From Molanna angustata (taxonomy: Eukaryota; Arthropoda; Insecta; Trichoptera; Molannidae), in assembly GCA_963576475.1 (NCBI GenBank), contig OY754977.1, forward strand, positions 33,489,672-33,553,671: a stretch of 64,000 nt of DNA, in the 5' to 3' direction. Of the stretch, positions 1-11,860 are shown in pieces; the stretch's first letter is position 1; every line of letters starts with the position of its first letter. Made by a program: the position numbers and the translations under genes. The notes beneath the pieces are model-generated. The model made no database searches and was not told the origin of the DNA. It worked only from the letters and a program-made list of their open reading frames with translations.

Positions 1-421
1 TTGGTTAAGTCCACAATGGGGTCTTCGGTGACTGGTGCTCTGCGTTCAGCCCAAAACAGATTGGCATGGAGGCGGGCCATACGTGTGGCGACAGACTACA
101 GCCGCTATCCTCAGTCATGAGGAAAAGCACTAATGAATTTATGAAACGATTTATATATCAACAATTCAATTCTTTTCTTCAATTTTCATCAACATTGAAG
201 GTGATACGCTCTTCATATTCCTCCTTCGTACCCTTCCTCCTATCCATTGTACCTATGTGTGTGCATGTGTATGTGTGTGTGTGTGGGTGTACCTACATGA
301 GTTGTTTACAATAATTTCTAGTTATTGATGGAAAGCTTGTTATTGGCTCTCAATTATATGTTAAAATTATAATATAAAAAATGTAAATCAGCTGTTGGCT
401 TCCCAAATAAATAAATAAATT
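1..421 (+). mobile_element. Non-LTR retrotransposon 3' remnant (C-terminus plus 3' UTR)
   Basis: Reading frame 1 is open from the window edge to a TGA at 118-120. It reads AQNRLAWRRAIRVATDYSRY near its end, which resembles the extreme C-terminus of insect LINE ORF2 proteins. AT-rich sequence follows and finishes in an AATA-type tail (about 402-421), as expected for a 3' UTR and tail. The 5' part lies outside the window. The ORF assignment is by resemblance only. Confidence 0.5.
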
Positions 422-1010
422 CTACAATTTGTTATTAGATGTGAGTTGAATTAATATTTAGGTAGCCGCGAAACAACATAGAATATATAATTTATATTTG
501 TCTTTTTATAGATGTTTAGAGTTATATTCAAAGGCAGCTCAGTTCAAAGGCAGTCCGTATTTTTTTTTGATCGAGAAAACTTTTAAGAAGGAATAGAACC
601 TCTAATGACCGAAAACAATATGATTTGAACTTGAATGTTATTTGTACATATAAAATATCGACCTACTTACTGTTACTGAAATCTGTAAAAAATAAGATTT
701 TTTTTTCAGAAATTTTAACGGGTGTGCGCTGAACAAACACCAAGTTTCATTGTAATCAGATGGATGGTATAAGAGCACAAAAAAAACTTACACAGATACA
801 AATGATACTAAAGTCTGCAATTTTCACATATATGTACAAAGGGGATTCGTACCTACTGGTATTCGCAACCACTCACAGGTGCCAGATTTACCTTTTGCAT
901 AAGTATATTTTATAAAAAATTATAAAAAATAACCATTAAATTATTATTTGTTGTTTGATGTTGCTATATCTTAGACTATAATGTATTATTTATTTATTTA
1001 TTTTTTTTTA
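422..1010. other. AT-rich intergenic stretch, nothing recognised
   Basis: No ORF of note, no clear repeat structure, and only short poly-T/poly-A runs. Confidence 0.6.
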
Positions 1011-1196
1011 TTTTTTTTAAAAATAAATGAATATGTCCTTGTTAAACAAGTTCATATACGTTCTTCCTACGTTCCCTAAACTAAGCATTAATGCTTGTCC
1101 TATAGGTGAACGAGATCGGTCGAGGCAGGATTCGAACTCGCGACCACTGGATTACTAACCCAGCGCGCTAACCGCTCTGCCATCCACCCATCCATC
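1011..1196 (-). mobile_element. tRNA-derived SINE
   Basis: On the minus strand the head is tRNA-like. An A-box-like TGGCAGAGCGGTTAGCGCG is followed by a B-box GAGTTCGAATCC about 30 bases on. A tRNA-unrelated body follows and ends in an A/TAAA-rich tail near 1011. The acceptor stem does not pair properly, so this is a SINE and not a working tRNA. The B-box end and body recur at 36243-36370 and, degraded, at 46352-46490. The head lies directly against the ATTT array. Confidence 0.75.
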
Positions 1197-1198
1197 AA

Positions 1199-1700
<502 letters not shown>

Positions 1701-2163
1701 AAACAACAACTCAAAATGTAAATAAAAGTATACAAAAGATAATATTAGAAAAAACACAAATAAGAAATATTCTATAGTATTAGCGAAATCTATAGAAGTT
1801 TTCCGCTGGGTAACGCGCTAAAATATTTTTTATTTCAACTAGTCCCAATCTTGGGTAGGTACCAATATAAATAAATATTAATAAACCTAATACCGTTCAA
1901 TATTACCGTATCATTAAACCATTAGTTATGGCAACACACAAAGGTTTTACATGTGGTATTCCCGAAAAGGATTTATCAATGTTTGCAAACTTTTCATTAT
2001 TGTTTTTATGATCTGGCTGTGGCCATATTGTCACAGGTACAAGAGACATTTATTGTTTGGAACCTTTTATTATTTTTATAACAAAACAACTAAAATACAG
2101 ATAACGGTTTATATTTTTAACAAGGATATTTAAGTAATGTAGGTACCTACTTTATGTTTATAA
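1701..2163. other. AT-rich spacer, nothing recognised
   Basis: No supported gene or repeat. The 60-residue ORF at 1951-2133 has no recognisable features. Confidence 0.5.
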
Positions 2164-2825
2164 CTAGTTGCATGTAACACATGAGATCCAACTGTCGATA
2201 GCGATAGTACGTATAGTTGAAGAATAAGTACCTACCAAACTATAAACCCATAAATATAAATTATTTTATATTTTAAGATATTTGGTTTTATATACAACAC
2301 ATGAACCTAGGTATATATGTCAAGATAGGATAGTATGGAGGTCAGTCCTTTGATCCTACTCAGAATATTAAAATAGCATGATGGTATGTATGTATGTATG
2401 TTTGGATATTAGTATCAGTCTTCTTAGATATCGTGTGTAGGCTACTGCCATACAAATTGTATGAAGCAATGTCGTCACTAAATTCAATTTTTATAAAAAT
2501 TGTTAAAAAAAATTTGAGATGTGCTAATACAATGTTAATATTTTTTATAGACAATTAAATTATCTAGTTGGGGTGTTTCGGCTTTTTTCGATATTTTTAA
2601 AAAAATTGGAAATATAGGCAGTTAAACTCATAAATTTATCATAAAAAAAATATTTTTCTTAATTAAAAATGTTTGAGAAACCCTGGAATTTTTTTCGACA
2701 AAACATATTTGAGATTTTGTATTTGTCTATGTTCATACCAATTTTCAGCGTTCTAGCTTTTATGGTTTCTGAGATATATGGAAAAATAAACTAAAATTTC
2801 AAAAGTTGATAACCCAAAAGTTGAC
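2164..2825 (-). mobile_element. Helitron-like element, 5'-truncated copy
   Basis: It begins on the plus strand with A|CTAGTTGCATGTAACACATG, the complement of the family's 3' end: a CATGT/ACATG stem-loop, then CTAG, then a T in the flank. The subterminal repeat CCAACTGTCGAT follows. The internal segment is collinear with the full copies until about 2825, where similarity stops, so the 5' third is missing. The LINE-like tail (TGTCAAGATAGGATAGTATG and an ATGT run) is at about 2318-2403. Confidence 0.85.
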
Positions 2826-3030
2826 AGGCAATGTTGTGGCCCTGGCGAAATTAAAATTGGTAATATTGGCTCTGGACGACCAGAAGGAATTGGTCGGGTT
2901 GGGATAGGACAAGAGAAATATTTATCACCAGAAACTGAGATCGACTTACCCAGGTTCTCGGCGATGCACCGGATGTTGCCGTCAGCTTTTCTCGACCATA
3001 GCTTCTTAATTCTTCTTGAATGGTAGGTAG
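2826..3030 (-). other. GC-richer exon-like fragment beside a Helitron-like break
   Basis: On the minus strand an open frame includes RKADGNIRCIAENLG, followed by a donor-like G|GTAAGT (complement at about 2945-2952). It is distinctly GC-richer than its surroundings and lies where the neighbouring element loses similarity. It may be a captured or decayed host exon, or unrelated. No family was recognised. Confidence 0.25.
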
Positions 3031-3741
3031 GTACACAACACTTAGTGGGAAAATGTAAAAGTTTTTATCGAAAATATGAAAGGTGAAATAACAACGCGTC
3101 TGACACTAGTGAAAAATTGTAATCAACTAAAAACAAAAGAATGTTCCTTTTATTTGAAAATGTTCCGAATTATTTGAATTATTGAAATGATGATTTCGAA
3201 TTGTGGGTAGGTACTTTCTTCTCTTGGCGGCGATGGGCAACGTCTGGTCTCAGCGTGGTGATAATAAGCTAGGGATGGAATATGGGTAGGCTGGATCTTA
3301 AACGTTCTATCTTTCCTTTATCTTAAAAATGTATAAATCGATACTAGATCATAATCTAATCTTAATTTTTCACTACATTTATTCATAAAACAATATTAAT
3401 AACACCGTTTTCTACGAAATTGTCATTAATTGTTGTAATAATTCATTCATTCATACCATCACAGCTTATCCACAGATTATGTGGGGTAAACAGCGACAGG
3501 TGTGCGGGTGTGCATTACCTTATAAAAGGAAGCAGAACACACGCATATACACAGGTGTATACCACACACCAATCTCGTGTCATCTTAAAAGGCACCACAT
3601 TCAGAATGGGTGGTGAACTTCATTGCTGAACTATGTGAGATGAAATTGTTGCCTTTTGTATTTTGGTTTACCCGGCTGTTACGGGCCTCTCAAAAACAAC
3701 ATTAGAAACACTATTCTAAGCTGGTGCCTCACAAAGAATAA
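3031..3741. other. Intergenic, nothing recognised
   Basis: Moderately AT-rich, with no convincing ORF, array or TE signature. Confidence 0.5.
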
Positions 3742-3982
3742 TCCAACTGTCGTTTTGTTCAAGAGAATTTATTTCTCTGAACATATCGACATAGTATCAA
3801 GCCAAAATACGCGAGATTTGTATGCAGGGTCTACATTTTTCACGGTTTTTCCAACTTTGAAGTAAAAAAACATCAACCTAGAGGCTTCGCAGGATATATG
3901 TTTCATATGTATTTTCTCAGAATTCGGAGTATAACATTTAGTGTGTCTGTCCCCCCGCCCTTATAACTTTTGATCCGCTCAA
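3742..3982 (+). mobile_element. Helitron-like element, 5' fragment
   Basis: It starts TCCAACTGTCG and continues through the TATCGACA, GAGGCTTCGCAG and ACTCAGAATTCGGAGTA landmarks. It ends at TTTTGATCCGCTCAAT, where a LINE fragment begins. The microsatellite core is almost absent. Confidence 0.8.
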
Positions 3983-4330
3983 TGAGGATCTGTGGAAACA
4001 GGACCTTGGGGCGGGGCTGTGGATGCATCCACGTGAGGGTATCCCAATAGGAGAAGATCTACCCTATTGTATATGGACTACCTTCAACAGATTAAGGGTC
4101 GGTGTCACACGATGTAGAGTGAACCTTGAAAATGGGGATGATATATATATGATATACCTATCCGAAGATGACATCGTATGTAACAGCGGCACGACCCAGG
4201 ATGTGAGTCATCTTCTGATATCTGATGAGAGAAGGATGCACCACTGGGGACCAGATTGTGGCTATGGTGGTCGTCGCATATTGAAGGGGCAAGATTTAAA
4301 CCAGCCGGGCACGCAAACAAACTAATATTT
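3983..4330 (+). mobile_element. Non-LTR retrotransposon C-terminal fragment
   Basis: An open frame (about 4023-4325) contains LPYCIWTTFNRLRVGVTRCR and then CNSGTTQDVSHLLI. This matches the shape of the C-terminal zinc-binding region of R1/Jockey-type ORF2 proteins (LxRxxWxTLNRxRTGxGRC, then CDCG and HLL), but several cysteines are lost. It abuts the Helitron-like 5' fragment on its left. It is a relic with no start and no RT core. Confidence 0.6.
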
Positions 4331-6610
4331 TTTAAGGGAATAAATAAATATTAATACATTAAGACATTTCTTGAAGACGAATAGGACAGATCGGAGCTCC
4401 TCGTTGCTGTCCGTGGGCCTCTTCAAGGTCCCATTGGTCACGCGGATTTTGTGATCTCGAAGAACAAATTTAAAGCCTTTAAAAAGTTTTGTCATAGTTA
4501 TGGTGCCTTACTATTGTTAGATTCCCAGTAGGTTAATTTTTTACAGAGATCTTGCTCATACCTCTGATGTTTCTTATTTAAAAAGATCTGAAATCCACGA
4601 ATGTGAATCTTCTATTCACATTCGTCGATTGTTATATTGCACTATGGTGCCGAGATTGCTAATCTAGAGGGCTCCATGAGCTACTTTTCGTTCAATGCAT
4701 TATTTTGTCTTGTCCTTCACTTAGCGTTCTGTGGAGGGCCCGATTACAGTCTCCATGTGCTGAGCGGGTGGTGGTGGGAGTAGCAACGAAATGTTCAAGA
4801 TATTTGTCATTGGATTAGTTGCAGGATTTCACTATTTACCTTATGTATTTTCCAAAACACACTGATTCACATTTTTTGAAAAGGTAATTTGAATTAAAAA
4901 TATTCCAATATTTTATTTTATGTTTGGGGATGGTAGCGATCTAGATATTTATTGGTAAACATTTTATGGTCTACTTTCTCGAAAAATCAGATCTAAAAGA
5001 ATAAGAAGATACATATACCTAATAATATAATATACCTATATGATCAAAGAAGTTAGTTAGTCTTCTGCGGTAGTTGCGTTAAATTAAAATTTTGCATGTA
5101 GTTTGTGAATTTAAAATAGTTGGGAAGTTTGTGATGGAAGCTCGCAGTAAAAGTTATATTATATCTTCAAAACTTGTGGAACTGTCTATCGAAACTCTCC
5201 TGTATATAAAAATGTTGGCAACTTCTACGTCATTTGCATAAAATGCATCCTCCTTCCAATCTTCTGCTGTCAATGTATCAAAACAAAATTATATCGCATT
5301 AACAGTTAATTTTTTTAATTTTGTTCATTTATCAGTTACACGAAAACATTTTTTTAAACAAAATAATTACCTTCATATTCTCACGACCAAGTTTTTCGTG
5401 AGAATATCTCGAAAATAAGTTCTTCACGACCAGGAGTTGTTTTCGAGAAAGGAGTAAGTTAAGAGGACGTATGTATAAACCTAAACACCCCAATTTAAAT
5501 TTGAACTTTAAGCAGTGTTTCTAAAAATAAATTCCATAAGTATTTTCAACATTTCTCTAGTGAATGTTAACGATCATGTGCATATTACTTATTAAGATTC
5601 AATAGTTTTATCATCATTTAAACAATTTTTATAAATAATTACCTAATCAAAATGATGTTTTCATCATGGAGCTAATTAGAAGATGCGTACGGTGATACTG
5701 TGAGACGGCGGTAAACAGTGTAGGTATAGAAAAATAATCGACCACATGGAAATTTGTTAAGTTTCGATACCATAAACATGTCCTATATATCAAGGATCAA
5801 TTCAATGAGAGAAATCACATATTATATGGTAGTAGACAAAAATATTTAACTATGTTTTCAGTTATGTTTCCAAAGATTTTGATAAAAACATTACCAACTT
5901 TCATGTATTTTGGTGACATCTCTGCCTTTTGTTAAAGTACGCGGCATTATTACTTATGAAACGCAACGACTTAAGGCGACTTTAATTTTTTAAAGAACCT
6001 TTAACTGGCTGTTAAAAATATTCTTTATCAGCATTTTTAAAAATTACTCCAAAGCTATGTGCTGTAGAGAAAAAGTGTCACAAATGACAACCAGAGGTGT
6101 TAGGAGACCTCCAATAGGATGGTCTCCTAACACATCCCCCTAAGAGAGAACCCCCTAAGATAGTGGCTTGGTAAGAGATGGAGGTGGCCTTCATCCAGTT
6201 GACGGGATTAGGCCGAGAAGAAGACGAAGAATATACCTAATGATGGTGTATCTATAAAATATGATTGAGGGATGTATCGGATTGATCTGTTTTAGATATT
6301 TCATAACGACAACGAGTATATTACTGCTGCCCAACTGGGAAACCCTGTTCTAGGGCTAGCAGTTTACAATTTTTACAGTGACAATATAATTATTATGAAC
6401 TGGGTGGTGATTCCCGCACTACATTAGGTAGGCACACAGTCACAATATTCTGTACCCATAATCACCCTTACAATAAACATCATAACTCATACAAAACCTA
6501 TCAACCAGGTCTAATATATCCGTAAAATACATATCATCAATCCAATCCCCGATTGATCGATCGACCGATTTTATACTGCTGAATCCGATTTTTTTTGAAT
6601 AGGAAGTTAT
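4331..6610. other. Mostly unannotated DNA with weak LINE-UTR-like patches
   Basis: 4380-4480 and 4650-4790 are GC-richer. The latter, with its GTGCTGAGCGGGTGGTGG stretch, looks like 3' UTR sequence of an R1-type element. About 6090-6230 holds GA-rich sequence reading like a decayed LINE end. The rest has no ORF or repeat I can support. Confidence 0.35.
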
Positions 6611-6614
6611 AACG

Positions 6615-6893
6615 TAGAGTTAAACCTTAAATTGACCATGAGTTGTACCTACTTTAAGTTTCTCAAGAGTTATACTTCGAAGTTTTCCATGAGTTGTACT
6701 TGAAATTGCCGATGAGTTGTACTTTAAATTGCCCATAAGTTGTACGTTAAATAGGCCATGAGTTTTGATTTAAATTGGTCATGAGTTGTACTTTAAATTG
6801 CGTTAGATTTGTACTTTAAATTGGCCATGTGTTGTACTTGAAATTCCCCGTAAGTTGTGTTTCAAATTGGCCTTGGGTTGTACTTTAAATAGC
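6615..6893. repeat. Degenerate 23-bp tandem repeat
   Basis: About 11 units of a CATGAGTTGTACTTTAAATTG-like 23-mer. Neighbouring units differ at several bases but keep GTTGTA and TTAAATT. Confidence 0.85.
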
Positions 6894-7087
6894 TCAGTTA
6901 GGCATTTGATTTGGTGAAAAATTTACAAAAATTTGATTTACCACCGATATTTGAACTGACCCTAGTTCCAATAGGTTCTTACAGTGCATGTTGAATGTGC
7001 GTGACATCACTCACATCACTTACCTAAGTCTTCTACCCCGGTTCCGACATCGATCAATAAGTAGGTTCCGGTATACCTATAATGTGA

Positions 7088-7420
7088 TCATACGTCCCGT
7101 TTTGAACGGAACTGTCCCCTCTTTTGGTAAGTATTTGACGTATTGTCAATAATTCCTAATTCCATTGCGTCGCAAATAACAGAATGCAATAATCTAAATA
7201 ATTTCAACGGAAACTCGTCGAGTGTATTTAAACACTTTCACATCAACAATCTTAAACATGATTTCTTTTATATTTTAATTGAATATCTTTTATGTCTACG
7301 TGGCACAAGTGCACCAGTAGGAAACTTTTTCTTTAATAAACAAATTGTGACATCTAATAAAACTCAGTTACCGGTAATGATGCTTGTTAATAACTAAGGT
7401 GAATATTAAAATAAAGTAGA
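7088..7420 (+). pseudogene. hAT transposase C-terminal remnant
   Basis: The frame at 7143-7397 contains IEYLLCLRGTSAPVGNFFF, then KTQLPVMMLVNN. This matches the hAT dimerisation region (LLCLPGTSAPVERVFS, then TSDKTQL). The ERVFS stretch is mutated and the N-terminal catalytic part is absent. The DNA upstream (7100-7125, with GTCCCGTTTTGAACGG) looks element-derived. The family is recognised from motif memory, not from a search. Confidence 0.6.
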
Positions 7421-8084
7421 AATAATTTTATTTTTACTAAATAAATCACCAATTGTATTAAAACAAGTTTGTTCCTCTGACAAATATAAAAATAAGTGGT
7501 CATTAATATTACAAAACTTTGACAATTTGTAAAAAATACTATTTTGATGGTATTGAAACATTTTGAAAAGGTGACGTTTTTCCATTGTGAACCTACATAT
7601 TAGTTGACGTAAATAATTGGATATCCCGTTTACTCAAAAAGTATATGGTCACGTTCAGCTTACCCACCTCCGTAATATCATTAAATATGAATAATATGAC
7701 GTTTTCAGAATATATGTATCAGATTCATCTTTGGATTGAAAAAAATGAATATATCATTATACCGCAATCTTCTTTATTGGCCTAAGATACGCCAGCGGCA
7801 CAATATACACATTTTGTCACTATTGTACAATAATCTCTCTAATCCAAACCTGCTACAGTATCTTAAGAGGCTCTATAGTATATTTTGAAAATATTTTCCT
7901 CAGTACCTTCAAAAGATAGCAGATGTTTTTTGAAATAAAGAACAGTTTTTATTTACATATTATTCTATTGCAATGCATGAGTTTTTTTTTTGAAATATGA
8001 ATTTGATTAATACTTTTCTTATAAAATTTAAATTAGTTTTAGTAAAACTCTTTATTATTTTTTTATTGTACGTAACTAAAAAAC
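7421..8084. other. AT-rich spacer, nothing recognised
   Basis: No supported gene. 7780-7860 is slightly less AT-rich but unidentifiable. Confidence 0.5.
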
Positions 8085-8351
8085 TACGAGGCCTATGAGG
8101 TAGATTTTTATTTCAATCGAATGAGAATATGAAAATATACCGACTGAGTTTTTTTATCATTATAATATTTTAATTACTATTCTTGCAATTTTATAAAAAA
8201 CCTATAAATTTTTCCTTTTCTTCACGAAAAAATATTGTATATCACAGATTGGGTGATATACAATATGTTTTCGTGTGCCATACATTAGAAGGCAATTTAG
8301 TGTGCATTTTTGTGTACATCCGTATACCCAGGGTATACAAGGGCCTTAAAA
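8085..8351 (+). repeat. Dispersed repeat, inverted partner at 36770-37005
   Basis: Landmarks such as TATACCCAGGGTATACAAG, TGTACATCCGTATACCCAG and the AATCGAATGAGAATATGAAAA block recur as the reverse complement at 36770-37005 in the same order. The 96-residue ORF across it (8183-8473) is not conserved in the partner. Confidence 0.75.
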
Positions 8352-8579
8352 ACAAATTTATTTATTTATCCAATCATGACTTTCACTCTGATCTGCTGAA
8401 CGTACAAAACTATCAATCCCTACCCATAATACAGAATTTCTCAGTAAGTACAACCAGCAAGACTAAGGAATAGCTTAAGTCCGGATATTGCGTTGTCTAA
8501 CTTACTTTGTAATTTTAAGAAAAAACTAAATACCTAAGTAACCAATATTTATCCCTGAACTTCAGATTCCGATTTCCTC

Positions 8580-8780
8580 TTCTTGTCCTTTCTCAATCCC
8601 TTTTTGTTTTTTTTAATTTATATCTTAGCGTAATGCATTTTATGTTTTTTTTTATTTCATTCTATTGTTGATGTACATATATAATTTTGTTTCATTTTGT
8701 AATCTGGTTGGTTGGTTGTTTAAGCCCACCAGAGATCATTAAATTTGTTTAGGTATATTATGTACAAAAAGATTCATAAA
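8580..8780 (+). mobile_element. Possible LINE 3' UTR
   Basis: A T/C-rich stretch ends with TTGGTTGGTTGTTTAAGCCC and resembles insect LINE 3' UTRs. There is no coding part. Confidence 0.25.
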
Positions 8781-9184
8781 TATATAATAGGTACACATTA
8801 TGTACTTCGTTTACTTTGTTAGGTATTGATTAATATATGCACAATTTTCACATCGTCTGTTTATGTTTTAATATGGAAATTGCGCCGTCGGCTGTTTTGA
8901 AATCATGAAACAATAACATGATAAAATGATCCTATAGAATATTGGTAATATTAGGTATACCTACTACATATGTATATTATAGTCTAGAATACATAATTTA
9001 TTATGTACCTAGTAGAAAAACAGTTTAATTTAAAAGTGCACTTTATGTTAAAGTTGTTATTGGATTTGTTGTTATAATATTAAATAACAGAAATTCCAGA
9101 ATGCCTTTTGTAATAATTGTAAAATTATTTTTGATAAATCTGCACAAACCGTTAAAAATAAGCTTGTTTTGTTTATATAATTCT

Positions 9185-9412
9185 TTATAAATTATTCCTT
9201 CTATATCCTTCCGTACCCTCCTTCTTTTCCTCATTGCTATGAGAGGTGTTATTATATTTTTCTTTCCTCGTATTTTTATTTCTTACTATTGTACCAATGA
9301 TTAAATTAGGGACCTTATGTTGCTCGGGTTGGTTTGAAGAAATTGCCTTGTGGCAATAAACCTGCCATTGTGCACTTGCTGTACATGAAGATGTATAAAT
9401 AAATAGATAATT
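9185..9412 (+). mobile_element. LINE 3' UTR end with (AATA)n tail
   Basis: GAAATTGCCTTGTGGCAATAA, then CTGCCATTGTGCACTTGCTG, and a terminal ATAAATAAATAGATAA resemble the conserved 3' end of a LINE group common in Lepidoptera. Only the 3' end is present. Confidence 0.5.
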
Positions 9413-9594
9413 ATATAAGGCGTTGTATCATTTTATGATATTAAATTCAGATTGCTTACTTTAAAATTCCTAATTATTAAGTTTTCAATATGAGATTAAA
9501 GGAATTTAATTTGGAGATATGACAACATTATCCAGTTTATTTGTCCTTGTACTGACAGTCGTACCAACATAACCATGAGATGCACATTTAAGTG

Positions 9595-10050
9595 GGATAT
9601 CCTAGGATGTACACCGATTTTTTAAACCTAACCTACAAAAGTTTGGGAAAAATAGGTTGATTAGGTTTTTTATGTAGATTGTATATATATAAAAAAGTAA
9701 TTAAAATATTAAAATAAAATAACTAAATTGGTGTGAATACTAGATAAACTGTCTGTACATGATGTGTCAAAATCAAAAACTGGTGTACAAACTAGGTTAT
9801 CCATTTAAGTGATACCCAGAATATCATTTGTCTTTATATACTGGATAACCTAGTTTGTACACCAGTTTTTGATTTTGACACATCATGTACAGACAGTTTA
9901 TCTAGTATTCACACCAATTTAGTTATTTTATTTTAATATTTTAATTACTTTTTTATATATATACAATCTACATAAAAAACCTAATCAACCTATTTTTCCC
10001 AAACTTTTGTAGGTTAGGTTTAAAAAATCGGTGTACATCCAAGGATATCC
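9595..10050. mobile_element. Foldback/MITE with 209-bp arms
   Basis: The arms 9595-9803 and 9842-10050 are reverse complements with one mismatch noticed near the tip (CCTAGG against CCTTGG). They enclose a 38-nt loop. Tips are GGATATCC. There is no ORF, and no unambiguous target duplication was seen. The near-identity of the arms implies recent insertion or arm homogenisation. Confidence 0.9.
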
Positions 10051-10289
10051 TTATATACTTCGTCACATGACCATATATAGTATACTCTATACCAGGGTTT
10101 CATAACCAATGTCAACCCCTAGTATCTATAGATTATTTTCGCATATACGCATCCTTTTGAATTAGTGAATAATAATAACAGAATTTCACAGTCTCCTAGC
10201 CCACTCCATAGGGAACGCATCAGAACATGTACCTAATTATATTCATGAAGCGGTTGCTCGTCGGACAAAACAAGAACCTACCATCAAGC

Positions 10290-10620
10290 ATATTTCATAC
10301 CACTACCACTAAGTGTCCATCCACAAATGTGGAGGCCCGTGAGTCCATGGCGAGGGTTTCCCACCCAACAGTGCCACTGTTGCACATGACTCGACAGGGA
10401 ACCTTCACGCATTGTAGTACTTCAGTTCTTCGATTTCCACGCCCAGTGAATGATGCAGGCTGGATCATCGTCGCGTGTGACGAGTCACCGTCACGCGAAT
10501 CATTAACGCGTCTGCCCTGTTCATCCATAGGTAAGAATTGAAGGGGGCAACGACCTTTTGCCCAGAATCCTAGGATGGGGCAACTTTACTGGCTAGGCCC
10601 CTATGGCCGCAACCTATAGC
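10290..10620 (+). other. GC-richer exon-like or LINE-5'-like patch
   Basis: It is open on both strands for about 240-310 bases. A donor-like CATAG|GTAAGA falls at about 10530. The following GGGGGCAACGACC and CCCCTATGGCCGCAACC runs recall LINE 5' regions. No family was recognised. Confidence 0.25.
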
Positions 10621-10740
10621 CCCATTAGTGAAAAACGTCCTATAAAAAATATACAGGGCTGACAAGAATGTAACGAGAGATCGAAGTCGTTCAAGAATAT
10701 AATGGCACGACTAGCGCTGTTTTTTTTTGTTAGATCGAGG

Positions 10741-10935
10741 AAATTATCCGAACAAATAATCCAGAGAGCCTTGGCACGACCATGATAGCTACATCATTAA
10801 GGAGGAAAACGATAGAAGCTTTAACAACAGACGAATGCGTGTGTAATGACGATGCATGAATGTTGATGAGGTGAGAGATGCGTGTCAAGAGAGAAAAATA
10901 TGACATTTGCCTATCTCGTGAGGGACATCGCTATA
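10741..10935 (+). mobile_element. RTE-like LINE 3' tail, degraded
   Basis: It contains GGCACGACCATG, GACGATGCATGAATGTTGATG and GTGTCAAGAGAGAAAAAT, and then a changed CCTATCTCGTGAGGGACAT. Its block order is the same as the better copy at 17934-18310. Confidence 0.7.
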
Positions 10936-11203
10936 ATGTAATATGATTAATTAAATTATAGTTAATATATACCAAGGATTATATAAATAGTAACATAAAC
11001 ATGCACTGGATTTAATTTAATGAAAGATGAACCATTATTTACCACTAAATGTTGACTTAAACGACCAAAAACACAAGGAACGTACATGTGACGTGATCGA
11101 ACTAAACATTCATCTTGAAAATAGACATTTTGATAAATAATTCTTCAAGCCAAGGCTTCCTTATGACAAACAAGTGACATATTTTTCAAGATGGCGCCGC
11201 GCT

Positions 11204-11245
11204 GTACGTACCATGGATGTATATAAGGTAATCCATGGTACGTAC
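11204..11245. repeat. 15-bp perfect inverted repeat
   Basis: GTACGTACCATGGAT and its complement are separated by 12 bases. It is short enough to be a cruciform or MITE relic. Confidence 0.8.
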
Positions 11246-11298
11246 CTATATGTAGTCGCAACTTAACTACTATTGTATTTTATTTTGATCGAACATGT

Positions 11299-11420
11299 GC
11301 GCTTTATCCAACGATTGTCGATTCGTTCAAAATAATTTATTTCTCTTAATGAATCGACAGTATTAATCTATAGTCCCGTGTGAGAATTGTATGCAGTAGT
11401 AGAGTTTTTGTTTTAGCCGA
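11299..11420 (+). mobile_element. Helitron-like element, degraded 5' end
   Basis: CCAACGATTGTCGATTCGTTCA, then TCTTAATGAATCGACAG and GTGAGAATTGTATGCAG, follow the order of the 5' end of the family. Confidence 0.6.
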
Positions 11421-11860
11421 CGATTATTCTACTTTCAAATCAAAAATTGTATATTTTCTTTCTCTTAACTCATGGCTTATCATAGTAATCGTTATGTTTG
11501 GGTTTTTATTTTATAATATAATGTAGGCATTGCTTAACTTAAAATTTTATTTTTTTTCTTATTGATTCATACTTATGTTATTATTGTATTTATAACTGGT
11601 GTTATGTACTGTTCAATTTTTAACATTATATTAAATTTCATAACAGTTATTATGTATTGCTGAATTTTATATTAGATTTTTTTTCCTTCTGATTTATAAT
11701 ATGTTATTGTTGTTTTTTTTAACTGATGTTATGTACTGTTGAATATTTAACATGATTTTTGTATTTTTATTCTGTTATATACTTTTTAGATTTTACAAAA
11801 TAGGTTTTCAAGCCGTAAATATAATCCGCTTGAAAACCGTAAATATAAGCCATTTGCACT
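11421..11860. other. AT-rich stretch with diverged internal repeats
   Basis: Three diverged blocks around AACTGGTGTTATGTACTG occur at about 11596, 11643 and 11730. It may belong to the adjoining LINE or be simple divergent tandem sequence. Confidence 0.35.

Noticed and set aside
8183..8473. 96-residue ORF
   Set aside because: It overlaps a dispersed repeat whose other copy does not keep the frame. No recognisable domain.
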